From positions 27,428-91,427 of the forward strand of contig JAOJBS010000008.1 in NCBI GenBank assembly GCA_028228615.1: DNA of 64,000 nucleotides. Reading direction: 5' to 3'. Below, one piece after another: positions 8,730-17,435 of the stretch (position 1 is the first letter of the stretch; every line of letters starts with the position of its first letter). A program made the translations under genes and the position numbers. The notes beneath the pieces are model-generated. The model was not told the DNA's origin, ran no database searches, and saw only the letters and a program-made list of their open reading frames with translations. Origin of the DNA: UBA4421 sp028228615 (lineage in GTDB: Bacteria > Pseudomonadota > Gammaproteobacteria > Pseudomonadales > Azotimanducaceae).

Positions 8730-9557
8730 ATGGCTGTTGTAAAAACGAAACCAACTTCACCGGGACGTCGATTTGTCGTTAAAGTCGTCAACCCCGAGTT
8801 GCACAAGGGAGCGCCACATAAAGCGCTACTAGTATCGCAATCTAGGACTGGCGGTAGAAATAACGCTGGACGTATAACGACTCGGCATCGAGGCGGCGGT
8901 CACAAGCAACATTATAGAATTATCGATTGGAAGCGCACGAAAGATGGCATTCCAGCAGTAGTTGAGCGTCTAGAGTACGATCCAAATAGAACAGCAAACA
9001 TTGCGCTGTTGAAGTATGCGGACGGCGAGCGACGTTACATTATTGCGCCAAAGGGCGTTCACGCCGGCGATCCATTGATGAGTGGGCCTAGTGCACCAAT
9101 CAAGTCTGGTAACACGCTAGCGCTAAGAAATATTCCAGTGGGTAGCGTTATCCACTGTGTCGAATTGAAGCCAGGCAAGGGTGCCCAGATGGTGCGTAGC
9201 GCCGGTGGTTCTTGCCAGTTGGTTGCTCGCGAAGGTGCACACGCCACCTTGCGTATGCGATCTGGCGAAATGCGCCGTGTACTCAGCGAATGCAGAGCAA
9301 CACTCGGCGAAGTAGGTAACAGCGAACATAGTCTTCGTTCATTGGGTAAGGCTGGCGCACAGAGATGGCGCGGTGTTCGCCCAACGGTTCGTGGTGTAGC
9401 TATGAACCCAGTCGACCACCCTCATGGTGGTGGTGAAGGCAAGACATCAGGCGGTAGACACCCAGTTTCACCTTGGGGAATGCCAACAAAGGGTCATAAG
9501 ACCAGAAAGAATAAGCGTACCGACAGCCTCATAGTGCGTCGTCGCGGCAAGCGATAA
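8730..9557 (+). CDS. rplB: 50S ribosomal protein L2
   Basis: Highly conserved 23S rRNA-binding protein needed for subunit association and peptidyl transfer. It has 275 residues. The C-terminal block MNPVDHPHGGGEGK, with the histidine implicated in peptidyl-transferase function, is intact, as are the basic ends. The N-terminus MAVVKTKPTSPGRRFVVKVV is of the usual type. Part of the S10 operon, followed 14 bases on by rpsS. Confidence 0.98.
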   Translation: MAVVKTKPTSPGRRFVVKVVNPELHKGAPHKALLVSQSRTGGRNNAGRITTRHRGGGHKQHYRIIDWKRTKDGIPAVVERLEYDPNRTANIALLKYADGERRYIIAPKGVHAGDPLMSGPSAPIKSGNTLALRNIPVGSVIHCVELKPGKGAQMVRSAGGSCQLVAREGAHATLRMRSGEMRRVLSECRATLGEVGNSEHSLRSLGKAGAQRWRGVRPTVRGVAMNPVDHPHGGGEGKTSGGRHPVSPWGMPTKGHKTRKNKRTDSLIVRRRGKR

Positions 9558-9571
9558 ACGGAGTAACGTAA

Positions 9572-9847
9572 GTGCCAAGATCATTATTTAAAGGCCCATT
9601 TGTTGATACCCATCTTTTAAAGAAGGTAGAAAACGCAGTGGCTAACAGTGAACGCCGCCCAATTAAGACTTGGTCGCGTCGCTCAATGGTCATGCCTGAA
9701 ATGGTTGGGTTAACCATTGCCATTTATAACGGCCGTCAACATATTCCAGTCGTTATCAACGAGGACATGGTAGGACATAAGCTGGGTGAATTTGCACCTA
9801 CTCGTACTTATCGTGGCCATTCGGCTGATAAGAAAGCTAAGCGATAG
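9572..9847 (+). CDS. rpsS: 30S ribosomal protein S19
   Basis: 30S head protein that pairs with S13 and contacts the A-site region. It has the usual 91 residues, with MPRSLFKGPFVD at the start and GHKLGEFAPTRTY near the end. The start is GTG at 9572; CGGAG at 9560 is the ribosome-binding site, and the family N-terminus fixes the GTG. Confidence 0.97.
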   Translation: MPRSLFKGPFVDTHLLKKVENAVANSERRPIKTWSRRSMVMPEMVGLTIAIYNGRQHIPVVINEDMVGHKLGEFAPTRTYRGHSADKKAKR

Positions 9848-9872
9848 CGCGCAGATAAGGTAGAGAAAGAAG

Positions 9873-10208
9873 ATGGAAGTCAGAGCGATTGCAAAACGCT
9901 TAAGTATCTCCGCGCAGAAGGTTCGCTTAGTGGCAGACCAAGTTCGCGGCAAGCCAGTGGCTGATGCTTTAGATGTATTGAATTTCAGCACTAAGAAAGG
10001 TGCTGTACTAGTGAAGAAGACTCTTGAGTCAGCAATTGCAAATGCTGAGCATAACGAGGGTGCCGATGTAGACGATCTCCGCATATCGGAAATCTTCGTC
10101 AACGAAGGCATGACAATGAAACGTATTCGTCCACGCGCTAAAGGCCGCGCGGATAGAATCCTAAAACGCAGCTGCCACATAACCGTGACAGTTTCGGATA
10201 CGAAATAA
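9873..10208 (+). CDS. rplV: 50S ribosomal protein L22
   Basis: Tunnel protein whose long beta-hairpin reaches the nascent-chain constriction. It has 111 residues. The hairpin tip region (MKRIRPRAKGRADRI) is intact without the deletions known to give macrolide resistance. AGAGAAAGAAG precedes the ATG. S10 operon, nine bases before rpsC. Confidence 0.97.
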   Translation: MEVRAIAKRLSISAQKVRLVADQVRGKPVADALDVLNFSTKKGAVLVKKTLESAIANAEHNEGADVDDLRISEIFVNEGMTMKRIRPRAKGRADRILKRSCHITVTVSDTK

Positions 10209-10217
10209 GAGAATAGT

Positions 10218-10880
10218 ATGGGTCAAAAAGTACATCCAACCGGTATTCGCTTAGGGATTGTCAAAGATCACACGTCAGTGTGGTATGCGGACAAGAAGAA
10301 CTACGCGTTATACCTTCTGAACGATCTAGAGGTGCGCCGTTTTTTGCGCAAGCGTCTTGCTGATGCCTCTGTGGGTCGAATTGAGATTGCTCGGCCTGCT
10401 CAGACAGCACGCGTAACCATTCACACAGCCCGACCAGGTATTGTGATTGGTAAGAAAGGCGAAGACGTAGAACGTCTACGCAATGATTTAAGTAAGATGA
10501 TGGGTGTTCCCGTCCACGTAAATATCGAAGAGATCCGCAAGCCAGAATTGGATGCGGTGCTAGTCGCTCAGAATGTAGCTCAGCAGTTAGAACGCCGAGT
10601 ACAGTTTAGAAGAGCGATGAAGAGAGTAATACAGAACGCAATGCGCTTGGGTGCCGAAGGTATCAAAGTGCGTGTTGCTGGTCGTCTTGGAGGAGCAGAG
10701 ATTGCTCGTTCCGAGGTCTATCATGAAGGAAGAGTGCCTCTGCATACCCTTCGTGCGGATATCGATTACGCAACTTTTGAAGCTGAAACTACCTACGGTA
10801 TTTTAGGCATCAAAGTGTGGATCTTTAAGGGAGAGGTTATCGGGTCACAAGCCCCTGCTCAAGCTTCTCAGCAAGCCTAA
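10218..10880 (+). CDS. rpsC: 30S ribosomal protein S3
   Basis: mRNA-entry protein of the 30S head with helicase activity in E. coli. It has 220 residues. A type-II KH domain carries the GXXG loop (IGKKGEDV), followed by the conserved GRLGGAEIARSE block. The C-terminal tail (GSQAPAQASQQA) is Ala/Gln-rich and somewhat variable, as in relatives. Confidence 0.97.
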   Translation: MGQKVHPTGIRLGIVKDHTSVWYADKKNYALYLLNDLEVRRFLRKRLADASVGRIEIARPAQTARVTIHTARPGIVIGKKGEDVERLRNDLSKMMGVPVHVNIEEIRKPELDAVLVAQNVAQQLERRVQFRRAMKRVIQNAMRLGAEGIKVRVAGRLGGAEIARSEVYHEGRVPLHTLRADIDYATFEAETTYGILGIKVWIFKGEVIGSQAPAQASQQA

Positions 10881-10899
10881 GCCGTAATTAAGTACGAAG

Positions 10900-11313
10900 A
10901 TGTTACAGCCGAAAAGAACAAAATTTAGAAAAATGCACAAGGGACGCAATCGAGGCCTCGCCCTGAGAGGTAGTCGCGTCAGCTTTGGTGAGTTTGGTCT
11001 TAAAGCCGTTGGGCGAGGCAGACTTACCGCGCGTCAAATCGAAGCCGGCAGACGAGCGATGACTCGTCGTATTCGCCGAGGCGGAAAGATTTGGATCCGA
11101 GTGTTTCCTGATAAGCCAATTACGAAAAAGCCTTTGGAAGTTCGCCAAGGTAAAGGTAAGGGTAGTGTTGAATATTGGGTAGCCCTTATTCAGCCAGGTC
11201 GTGTGCTTTATGAGATGCAGGGAGTGCCAGAAGATATGGCGCGCGAAGCACTCGCATTGGCAGCGGCTAAATTGCCCTTTAAGACAGTATTTGTTAAGCG
11301 GACAGCAATGTAA
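10900..11313 (+). CDS. rplP: 50S ribosomal protein L16
   Basis: Late-assembly 50S protein at the A-site tRNA. It has 137 residues starting MLQPKRTKFRKMHKGRN. The arginine of the conserved GRGRLTARQIEAGRRA block is the position hydroxylated by YcfD in E. coli. The last base of its stop is the first base of the rpmC start (TAATG), which implies coupling. Confidence 0.97.
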   Translation: MLQPKRTKFRKMHKGRNRGLALRGSRVSFGEFGLKAVGRGRLTARQIEAGRRAMTRRIRRGGKIWIRVFPDKPITKKPLEVRQGKGKGSVEYWVALIQPGRVLYEMQGVPEDMAREALALAAAKLPFKTVFVKRTAM

Positions 11314-11504
11314 TGAAAGTCCAAGATTTGAGAGAAAAGACTGCAGAAGAGCTGCAAAGTGAAGTGGTACGTTTGCGCCGCGAGCATTTTTCGCTGCGTA
11401 TGCAAAACGCCAGTGGTCAATTGGGCCAGCCGCATCTTCTTAAAGAAATACGTCGCGACATCGCACGGGTGAAGACAGTAATGAAGGAGAGTAAAGATGT
11501 CTGA
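11313..11504 (+). CDS. rpmC: 50S ribosomal protein L29
   Basis: Small two-helix tunnel-exit protein beside L23. It has 63 residues and contains LRREHFSLRMQ and the terminal RRDIARVKTV signature. It overlaps rplP by one base and rpsQ by eight, making it tightly coupled in the S10 operon. Confidence 0.96.
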   Translation: MKVQDLREKTAEELQSEVVRLRREHFSLRMQNASGQLGQPHLLKEIRRDIARVKTVMKESKDV

Positions 11505-11772
11505 AGCAGAAAAAGCACAGACTAATCCGCGTACTGTATCCGGAGTAGTGGTCAGCGATCGCATGCAGAAAGGCATTACGGTCAAAGTAGAGCGTAGGGT
11601 TAAGCACCCGGTCTATGGCAAGTACGTACGTAAGTCGTCGAAGATCCATGCGCACGATGAAGAGAATGCTTGCAAGATTGGTGACACAGTGACCGTTATT
11701 GAATGTCGTCCATTGTCAAAAACAAAGACCTGGATGCTGCAAAGCATCGACGTTCGGTCTACTGGAGTTTAA
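11497..11772 (+). CDS. rpsQ: 30S ribosomal protein S17
   Basis: Primary 16S rRNA-binding OB-fold protein. It has 91 residues. The signature GVVVSDRMQKGITVKVERRVKH spans the first strand region (written in full at 11536-11601). The AAGGAG inside the rpmC 3' end is its ribosome-binding site. Last gene of the classical S10 operon; rplN follows after six bases without a visible promoter, so S10 and spc genes may be cotranscribed. Confidence 0.97.
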   Translation: MSEAEKAQTNPRTVSGVVVSDRMQKGITVKVERRVKHPVYGKYVRKSSKIHAHDEENACKIGDTVTVIECRPLSKTKTWMLQSIDVRSTGV

Positions 11773-11778
11773 AGACCA

Positions 11779-12147
11779 ATGATTCAGACAGAAACAATGC
11801 TCGAGATTGCTGACAACAGCGGTGCTCGAAGAGTTCAGTGTATTAAGGTTCTAGGCGGAAGCCACAGGCGTTATGCGGGTATTGGCGATGTGATTAAGGT
11901 CACAGTTAAAGAAGCCATTCCGCGCGGTCGTGTGAAAAAAGGCCAAGTGATGGACGCTGTAGTTGTACGTACGCGCAAAGGCGTTCGTCGTCCAGACGGC
12001 TCGTTGATTAAATTCGATCACAATGCAGCGGTTCTGCTCAACGCTCAGAAGCAGCCAGTAGGCACGCGTATCTTCGGGCCGGTGACTCGCGAGCTCAGAA
12101 CAGAAAAGTTCATGCGCATTGTTTCCTTAGCGCCTGAAGTACTTTAA
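11779..12147 (+). CDS. rplN: 50S ribosomal protein L14
   Basis: Subunit-interface protein that forms bridges with 16S rRNA and is the target of the silencing factor RsfS (encoded at 29643 in this window). It has 122 residues, the exact family length, with MIQTETMLEIADNSGARR at the start. First gene of the spc group. Confidence 0.98.
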   Translation: MIQTETMLEIADNSGARRVQCIKVLGGSHRRYAGIGDVIKVTVKEAIPRGRVKKGQVMDAVVVRTRKGVRRPDGSLIKFDHNAAVLLNAQKQPVGTRIFGPVTRELRTEKFMRIVSLAPEVL

Positions 12148-12188
12148 GTACAAAAACAGATTAATAGAGATCCTAAGAGATTGTCGGC

Positions 12189-12503
12189 ATGTTAAAGATC
12201 AAGAAAAAAGATGAAGTGGTAGTAGTTGCCGGTCGTGACAAAGGACGTCGCGGCGAAGTATTGCGCGTCATGAAAGACGGCAGACTTATGGTTGCTGGTA
12301 TTAACATGGTTAAGAAGCACAAGCGCCCTAACCCTAATACAGGTGACCAAGGTGGAATCGTTCCTCAGGAAGCACCGATTCAAGGCTCTAACGTTGCAAT
12401 CTGGAATCATGAAAGCGAGAAGGCAGACAAAGTAGGTTTGCGCATTGAAGATGGAAGGAAAATCCGCTTCTTCAAATCAAACGGCAAAGAGATTGAAGAC
12501 TAA
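12189..12503 (+). CDS. rplX: 50S ribosomal protein L24
   Basis: Assembly-initiator protein of the 50S subunit. It has 104 residues with a KOW motif (VVVVAGRDKGRRGEV, residues 10-24) and the N-P-N-T-G-D-Q-G-G-I loop. Only a weak ribosome-binding site precedes it. It is followed two bases later by rplE. Confidence 0.96.
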   Translation: MLKIKKKDEVVVVAGRDKGRRGEVLRVMKDGRLMVAGINMVKKHKRPNPNTGDQGGIVPQEAPIQGSNVAIWNHESEKADKVGLRIEDGRKIRFFKSNGKEIED

Positions 12504-12505
12504 AC

Positions 12506-13045
12506 ATGTCTAATTTATACGAACATTATAGAACAGAGCTTCATCCCAAGTTGCAAAAAGACTTGGCGATCAGTAATCCCATGGAAGTGCCTAAGATTAC
12601 TAAAGTAACCCTGAACATGGGTGTAGGCGAAGCGATTACAGACCGTAAAGTAATGGATGCCGCAGTATCAGATATGACTGCCATCGCAGGACAGCAGCCC
12701 GTTATTTGCTTGGCTCGCCGTTCAGAAGCAGGGTTCAAGATCCGTGAGGGTTATCCAATTGGCTGCAAAGTGACTTTACGTAGGGAAAAGATGTACGACT
12801 TTATCGAACGTCTAGTGAGCATCGCTATCCCCCGTATGCGTGATTTTCGTGGTTTGAATCCTAAGTCGTTCGATGGCCGTGGCAATTTCAGCATGGGCCT
12901 TACTGAGCAAATCGTATTTGCTGAGATAGATTACGACAAGATCGATAAGATTCGCGGTCTAGACATCTGTGTGACGACCACAGCAAAAACAAATGAAGCG
13001 GCACTTGAGCTATTAAAAGCATTCAAGTTTCCTTTCCGTACATAG
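12506..13045 (+). CDS. rplE: 50S ribosomal protein L5
   Basis: 5S rRNA-binding protein of the central protuberance that also contacts P-site tRNA. It has the usual 179 residues, with TLNMGVGEA and GLTEQIVFAEIDYD blocks. In E. coli the S8 repressor site overlaps the start of this gene; I cannot identify the target here by eye. Confidence 0.97.
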   Translation: MSNLYEHYRTELHPKLQKDLAISNPMEVPKITKVTLNMGVGEAITDRKVMDAAVSDMTAIAGQQPVICLARRSEAGFKIREGYPIGCKVTLRREKMYDFIERLVSIAIPRMRDFRGLNPKSFDGRGNFSMGLTEQIVFAEIDYDKIDKIRGLDICVTTTAKTNEAALELLKAFKFPFRT

Positions 13046-13059
13046 AGAAGAGATTAGTT

Positions 13060-13365
13060 ATGGCAAAGCGTTCCATGATTGAAAGAGAGAAGAAGCGTGC
13101 AGACATCCGAGGCAAGTTCGGTGCAAAGCGTGCAGCTCTTAAAGCGATTATTTCTGACCGTAACGTATCCGATGAGGATCGTTGGGATGCCCAGTTGAAG
13201 TTACAGGCACAGCCTCGTGACGCCAGCGCAGTTCGACATCAAAGACGTTGTGGCATAACCGGTCGTCCTCATGGCGTTTACCGCAAGTTTGGTCTTTCGC
13301 GAAATATGTTGCGCGAAGCAGCTATGCGCGGCGATGTTCCCGGTTTAGTCAAGGCCAGCTGGTAG
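13060..13365 (+). CDS. rpsN: 30S ribosomal protein S14, zinc-independent form
   Basis: 30S head protein needed for late assembly. It has 101 residues, the long form, and lacks the two CxxC pairs of the zinc-binding short form. The RCGITGRPHGVYRKFGLSR block and the SW terminus are conserved. Spc operon; AGAAGAGA precedes the ATG. Confidence 0.97.
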   Translation: MAKRSMIEREKKRADIRGKFGAKRAALKAIISDRNVSDEDRWDAQLKLQAQPRDASAVRHQRRCGITGRPHGVYRKFGLSRNMLREAAMRGDVPGLVKASW

Positions 13366-13374
13366 GTAATTATT

Positions 13375-13767
13375 ATGACAATGCAAGATCCAATAGCTGA
13401 CCTGCTTACTCGCGTAAGAAACGCCCAGATGGCGGGTCACGTAACTGTGCAAATGCCCAATTCCAAGGGTAAGCGAGCGATTTTAGATGTGCTTCAGAGT
13501 GAAGGCTTCATTCTAGGGTACTCCGTGAGTGATGAAGTTAAGTCAAACATCACAGTTGAGCTTAAGTATCACAACGGCTCACCAGTCATTGAAGAGATTT
13601 CGCGTGTTAGCCGTCCAGGGCTGCGAATCTACAAAGAAAGTAATGATATCCCTAAGGTCCGCGGTGGACTTGGGGTGGCGATAGTCAGCACCAATAAGGG
13701 TGTGATGACCGACAAGAACGCACGATCTCAAGGGATTGGTGGCGAAGTACTTTGTACGGTTTTTTAG
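13375..13767 (+). CDS. rpsH: 30S ribosomal protein S8
   Basis: 16S rRNA helix 21-binding protein and, in E. coli, the translational repressor of the spc operon. It has 130 residues, starting MTMQDPIADLLTRVRNAQ and with STNKGVMTDKNAR near the end. The reading frame of rplF opens within its 3' end, but the real rplF start lies after its stop. Confidence 0.97.
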   Translation: MTMQDPIADLLTRVRNAQMAGHVTVQMPNSKGKRAILDVLQSEGFILGYSVSDEVKSNITVELKYHNGSPVIEEISRVSRPGLRIYKESNDIPKVRGGLGVAIVSTNKGVMTDKNARSQGIGGEVLCTVF

Positions 13768-13777
13768 GGGAACTTTA

Positions 13778-14311
13778 ATGTCTCGCGTAGCAAACAACCC
13801 AGTCGTTCTACCTTCAGGTTTAGAAGTAAAGATCGACGGCCAGCACTTCTCAGTGAAGGGCGGAAAAGGCCAAATGGAAATGAATATCCATGAATATGTT
13901 GCTCTTAAGCAAGAAGATGGCGAGTTGCGTGTAAGCGCTCAGTCAGAAGCTCGCGAAGCAGATGCAATGGCCGGCACCATGCGTGCATTGGTACAGAATA
14001 TGGTTACAGGTGTAACCACAGGGTTCGAACGTAAGTTAGAACTTCAAGGTGTTGGTTACAGAGCCGCGTCGCAGGGTAGTGCATTGACCCTGCAATTAGG
14101 TTTCTCTCACCCGGTTGTGTATACGTTGCCTGAAGGCATTTCGGCAACCACCCCGAGCCAAACCGAAGTTGTAATTGCCGGTATGGACAAGCAGCAGGTT
14201 GGCCAAGTGTGTGCAGAGATCAGAGCATTCAGACCGCCAGAGCCATATAAGGGCAAGGGTGTCCGGTATGCAGGCGAGTACGTACGACGTAAAGAAGCCA
14301 AAAAGAAGTAA
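13778..14311 (+). CDS. rplF: 50S ribosomal protein L6
   Basis: Protein near the factor-binding site of the 50S subunit. It has 177 residues from the ATG at 13778 (MSRVANNPVVLPSG); an in-frame upstream start at 13736 lies inside rpsH and would add 14 non-family residues, so it is not used. AGGGGA at 13766-13771 is the ribosome-binding site. The EPYKGKGVRYAGE signature is present. Unusually, 130 bases separate it from rplR. Confidence 0.97.
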   Translation: MSRVANNPVVLPSGLEVKIDGQHFSVKGGKGQMEMNIHEYVALKQEDGELRVSAQSEAREADAMAGTMRALVQNMVTGVTTGFERKLELQGVGYRAASQGSALTLQLGFSHPVVYTLPEGISATTPSQTEVVIAGMDKQQVGQVCAEIRAFRPPEPYKGKGVRYAGEYVRRKEAKKK

Positions 14312-14398
14312 TTAGTTTAATAGTCACACTCTTTTGTGGTGCGGGGGAAATCCAAACCTTACTTAGAGATGGACTGTTGAAGAATATAGAAACGGATC

Positions 14399-14418
14399 GC
14401 GCGACTTTTGAGTCGCGC
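14399..14418 (+). promoter_or_regulatory. 8-bp hairpin before rplR
   Basis: GCGCGACT pairs perfectly with AGTCGCGC around TTTG, ending 23 bases before the rplR ATG. The rplF-rplR gap is 130 bases where most relatives have about ten. The hairpin may control rplR-rpsE translation or mark an RNA-processing point. Confidence 0.5.
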
Positions 14419-14441
14419 AAAATGGAAACCAGGTTCGAAGC

Positions 14442-14792
14442 ATGAACAGTAAGAAATCAAGCAGATTAAGAAGAGCGCGTCGCAGCCGCATGAAAATGCG
14501 TGAGCTGGGTGCTGTTCGTTTATCAGTCAATCGCACACCTCGGCACATATATGCTCAGGTGATTTCTGCCGATGGCGGAACCATTTTGGCTCAAGCGTCT
14601 ACCTTAGAAGAGGCATTACGTGGGCCAGCTACTGGTAACGTTGAAACGGCGGCAAAAGTCGGCGCATTGGTTGCAGAGCGAGCGAAAGAGCAAGGCGTAA
14701 AAGCTGTTGCATTTGATCGATCAGGTTTTAAGTATCACGGACGAGTAAAAGCATTAGCAGATGCCGCTCGCGAAGGCGGATTGGAGTTCTAA
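14442..14792 (+). CDS. rplR: 50S ribosomal protein L18
   Basis: 5S rRNA-binding protein of the central protuberance. It has 116 residues with an arginine-rich N-terminus and conserved LSVNRTPRHIYAQVI and FDRSGFKYHGRV blocks. It stops directly before the rpsE ATG (adjacent bases). A stable hairpin lies just upstream. Confidence 0.97.
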   Translation: MNSKKSSRLRRARRSRMKMRELGAVRLSVNRTPRHIYAQVISADGGTILAQASTLEEALRGPATGNVETAAKVGALVAERAKEQGVKAVAFDRSGFKYHGRVKALADAAREGGLEF

Positions 14793-15296
14793 ATGGCTTA
14801 TACCGATAAAGTAGAAGAAGAAGGATTAGTTGAGAAGCTAGTTCAGGTAAACCGAGTTGCCAAAGTTGTTAAGGGCGGCCGAATTTTTGGTTTCACCGCA
14901 CTGACAGTAGTCGGCGACGGCAATGGCCGAGTTGGTTTTGGTCGTGGTAAAGCGCGCGAAGTGCCTACTGCAATCCAAAAAGCAATGGAGTCTGCACGCC
15001 GTAATATGGTCGATGTAGACCTCAATGGCGGCACCTTATGGTATGCCACCACAGCACGTCACTCGGCGTCTAAGGTATTCATGCAACCTGCATCGGAAGG
15101 TACGGGTGTAATTGCTGGTGGCACAATGCGAGCTGTTTTAGAAGCTGCGGGTGTTCACAACGTTTTAGCTAAGTGCTACGGATCAACAAATCCAGTTAAC
15201 GTGGTTAGAGCAACGTTTAAGGCGCTGATGGGTGTTAAGTCCCCCGAGCGTGTTGCTGAAAAGCGCGGCAAGACTGTCGACAATATTGTCGCTTAA
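14793..15296 (+). CDS. rpsE: 30S ribosomal protein S5
   Basis: 30S protein at the mRNA entry channel that affects decoding fidelity. It has 167 residues. The double-stranded-RNA-binding fold with GRIFGFTALTVVGDGNGRVG and the C-terminal GVHNVLAKCYGSTNPVN block are intact. Translation is probably coupled to rplR, with no gap between them. Confidence 0.97.
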   Translation: MAYTDKVEEEGLVEKLVQVNRVAKVVKGGRIFGFTALTVVGDGNGRVGFGRGKAREVPTAIQKAMESARRNMVDVDLNGGTLWYATTARHSASKVFMQPASEGTGVIAGGTMRAVLEAAGVHNVLAKCYGSTNPVNVVRATFKALMGVKSPERVAEKRGKTVDNIVA

Positions 15297-15311
15297 GGCT
15301 GAGGCAGAGTT

Positions 15312-15500
15312 ATGAGCAGTAAATCTATTAGCGTGACCCTGACTAAAAGTCCGATTGGTCGTTTAAAGAATCACAAAGCCTGTTTGGTAGGTTTAGGTCT
15401 TCGCCGTATTGGTCACACAGTGACTGTTGAAGACACACCTTCCGTACGAGGAATGATTAATCGTGTGCACTATATGGTGCATGTCGAGGGAGAATCCTAA
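15312..15500 (+). CDS. rpmD: 50S ribosomal protein L30
   Basis: Small 50S protein, 62 residues, with the KSPIGRLKNHKACLVGLGLR signature of the bacterial family. The final A of its TAA is the first base of the rplO ATG, so the two are coupled. Spc operon. Confidence 0.96.
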   Translation: MSSKSISVTLTKSPIGRLKNHKACLVGLGLRRIGHTVTVEDTPSVRGMINRVHYMVHVEGES

Positions 15501-16006
15501 TGCATTTGAATGATCTACACCCTGCCGATGGCAGTCACAAAACCAAGCGTCGCGTTGGTCGCGGAGCAGGGTCTGGTTGGGGTAAGACCTCTGGTCGTGG
15601 TCAGAAAGGTCAGAAGGCTCGTTCTGGCGGCGGCGTTCGTCCTGGTTTTGAAGGCGGTCAGTTGCCCTTACAAATGCGTATTCCTAAGTTTGGTTTTCGT
15701 TCACGCGTAAGCTTGTCCACAACCGAGGTTCGGTTGAGCGAATTGGCGAAAGTTGAAGGCGACTTGATCACTCTAGAGACGCTGAAAGCTGCAAACGTAG
15801 TAAGAAGAGACATGAAGCGCGCGCGCATCATGTTGTCAGGTGCTGTAGCTAAAGCTTACAAGGTTGAAGACGCAAACATCGGTGTAACAAAAGGCGCTCA
15901 AGCGGCTATTGAAGCAGCGGGTGGATCTGTAGTCGCTTTCGAAGCGCCAGTTCCAGGTAAATTGCAAAAGAAAGAACGTAAAGAAGAGGCGGCAGCTGCG
16001 GAGTAG
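15500..16006 (+). CDS. rplO: 50S ribosomal protein L15
   Basis: Late-assembly 50S protein. The glycine-rich basic N-terminal arm (RRVGRGAGSGWGKTSGRG) is conserved. At 168 residues it is about 24 longer than E. coli L15, owing to a charged tail (LQKKERKEEAAAAE). It shares one base with the end of rpmD and is followed by secY. Confidence 0.97.
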   Translation: MHLNDLHPADGSHKTKRRVGRGAGSGWGKTSGRGQKGQKARSGGGVRPGFEGGQLPLQMRIPKFGFRSRVSLSTTEVRLSELAKVEGDLITLETLKAANVVRRDMKRARIMLSGAVAKAYKVEDANIGVTKGAQAAIEAAGGSVVAFEAPVPGKLQKKERKEEAAAAE

Positions 16007-16076
16007 TCGTTAAGACACCGCACTGAATACTCAACATACTAATTTGAAAACTAGTTAAAGAAACACAGAAAAAATA

Positions 16077-17411
16077 ATGTCCAATAACCAACAAGATGTA
16101 GCTAATCAGCTAGCAGGAAATCAGGCGGGGGTTGCAGAACTCCGCAGCCGCCTGCTGTTCGTGCTGTTTGCCTTGTTGGTTTATAGAATTGGTACACACA
16201 TTCCCGTTCCTGGCATTGACCCCGCGCAGTTGCAGGCCATCTTTAATCAGAACCAAGGCGGCATTCTCGAACTGTTTAATATGTTTTCGGGCGGTGCGTG
16301 GGAACGTATGAGTATTCTGGCGTTAGGTGTAATTCCTTATATTACCGCCAGCATTATTATGAATTTGTTGACCATGATGTGGCCTCAATTCCAGCAATGG
16401 CGCAAAGAGGGCGACGCAGGTCGTAGAAAGATTACACGCGCAACCCGCCTTCTAACTTTGGGTATTGCGCTAATTCAAGGCACCTCACTAGCGGTGACCT
16501 TAGCAAATCAAGGCCTTGCTTTTGAAAGTGGTTTTGCATTTACGTTTGTTGCCACTTTGACATTGGTGACCGGCTCCATCTTTATGATGTGGCTCGGAGA
16601 GCAGATTACCGAACGCGGCGTTGGAAACGGGATATCGCTGCTGATTTTCTCTGGCATTGTGTCAGGGTTCCCGTCAGCGCTAGGCCAAATGTTCGAGGCA
16701 GCGCGCCTTGGTAATATTAATATCATAGCGCTGTTAGCAATGGGCGTACTTGCTATAGCAATCGTCTGGTTCGTGGTTCGGGTTGAACGTGGTCAACGTA
16801 GGATCACGGTGAACTACGCCAAAAAACAGCAGGGGCGTCGAGTGTTCCAGGCCCAAAGCAGCCACTTGCCCTTAAAAATTAATATGGCCGGTGTTATTCC
16901 AGCTATTTTTGCGTCGAGCTTACTTTTGGCGCCTGCGTCCATGGCCAGTTGGTTTGGTAGCAATCCGGGTATGGGCGCATTACAAGAAATCGCGCTTGTG
17001 TTATCTCCAGGGCAACCGCTGTATATAATGATGTTTGCAGCAGGGATCATATTTTTTAGCTTCTTTTACACCGCCATTATGTTTGACCCTAAGGATGTCG
17101 CGGACAACCTGAAGAAGCAGGGCGCCTATGTGCCGGGGATACGTCCTGGGCAGCAGACTTCTAAATATATCGATGATGTGATCACCCGACTCACCGTTTT
17201 CGGCGCACTTTATGTGACCTTGGTGTGTTTGTTACCCGAGTTTATGGTGGTCTTTTTTAATACCTCTTTTCAACTAGGCGGAACCGCAGTACTTATCGTG
17301 GTTGTGGTAGCAATGGACTTCATGTCACAAGTGCAGTCACACCTGATGAGTAGCCAGTACGCGAAGTTGATGGAAAAGTCGAAACTACAAAACTATGGGC
17401 GGCGTCGTTAA
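16077..17411 (+). CDS. secY: Protein translocase subunit SecY
   Basis: Pore subunit of the SecYEG channel in the inner membrane. It has 444 residues with ten predicted membrane segments. Visible signatures are the plug/TM2 region GIDPAQL...FNMFSGGA and the cytosolic loop ending in the conserved PGIRPG. It sits between rplO and rpmJ, the standard place. The upstream gap is 70 bases; no promoter is obvious. Confidence 0.97.
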   Translation: MSNNQQDVANQLAGNQAGVAELRSRLLFVLFALLVYRIGTHIPVPGIDPAQLQAIFNQNQGGILELFNMFSGGAWERMSILALGVIPYITASIIMNLLTMMWPQFQQWRKEGDAGRRKITRATRLLTLGIALIQGTSLAVTLANQGLAFESGFAFTFVATLTLVTGSIFMMWLGEQITERGVGNGISLLIFSGIVSGFPSALGQMFEAARLGNINIIALLAMGVLAIAIVWFVVRVERGQRRITVNYAKKQQGRRVFQAQSSHLPLKINMAGVIPAIFASSLLLAPASMASWFGSNPGMGALQEIALVLSPGQPLYIMMFAAGIIFFSFFYTAIMFDPKDVADNLKKQGAYVPGIRPGQQTSKYIDDVITRLTVFGALYVTLVCLLPEFMVVFFNTSFQLGGTAVLIVVVVAMDFMSQVQSHLMSSQYAKLMEKSKLQNYGRRR

Positions 17412-17435
17412 TCGACCCCCATTTGGTAGGAAACT

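Noticed and set aside
13736..13777. Upstream extension of rplF
   Set aside because: It would overlap the rpsH end and add 14 residues not found in L6; the ATG at 13778 has a proper ribosome-binding site.
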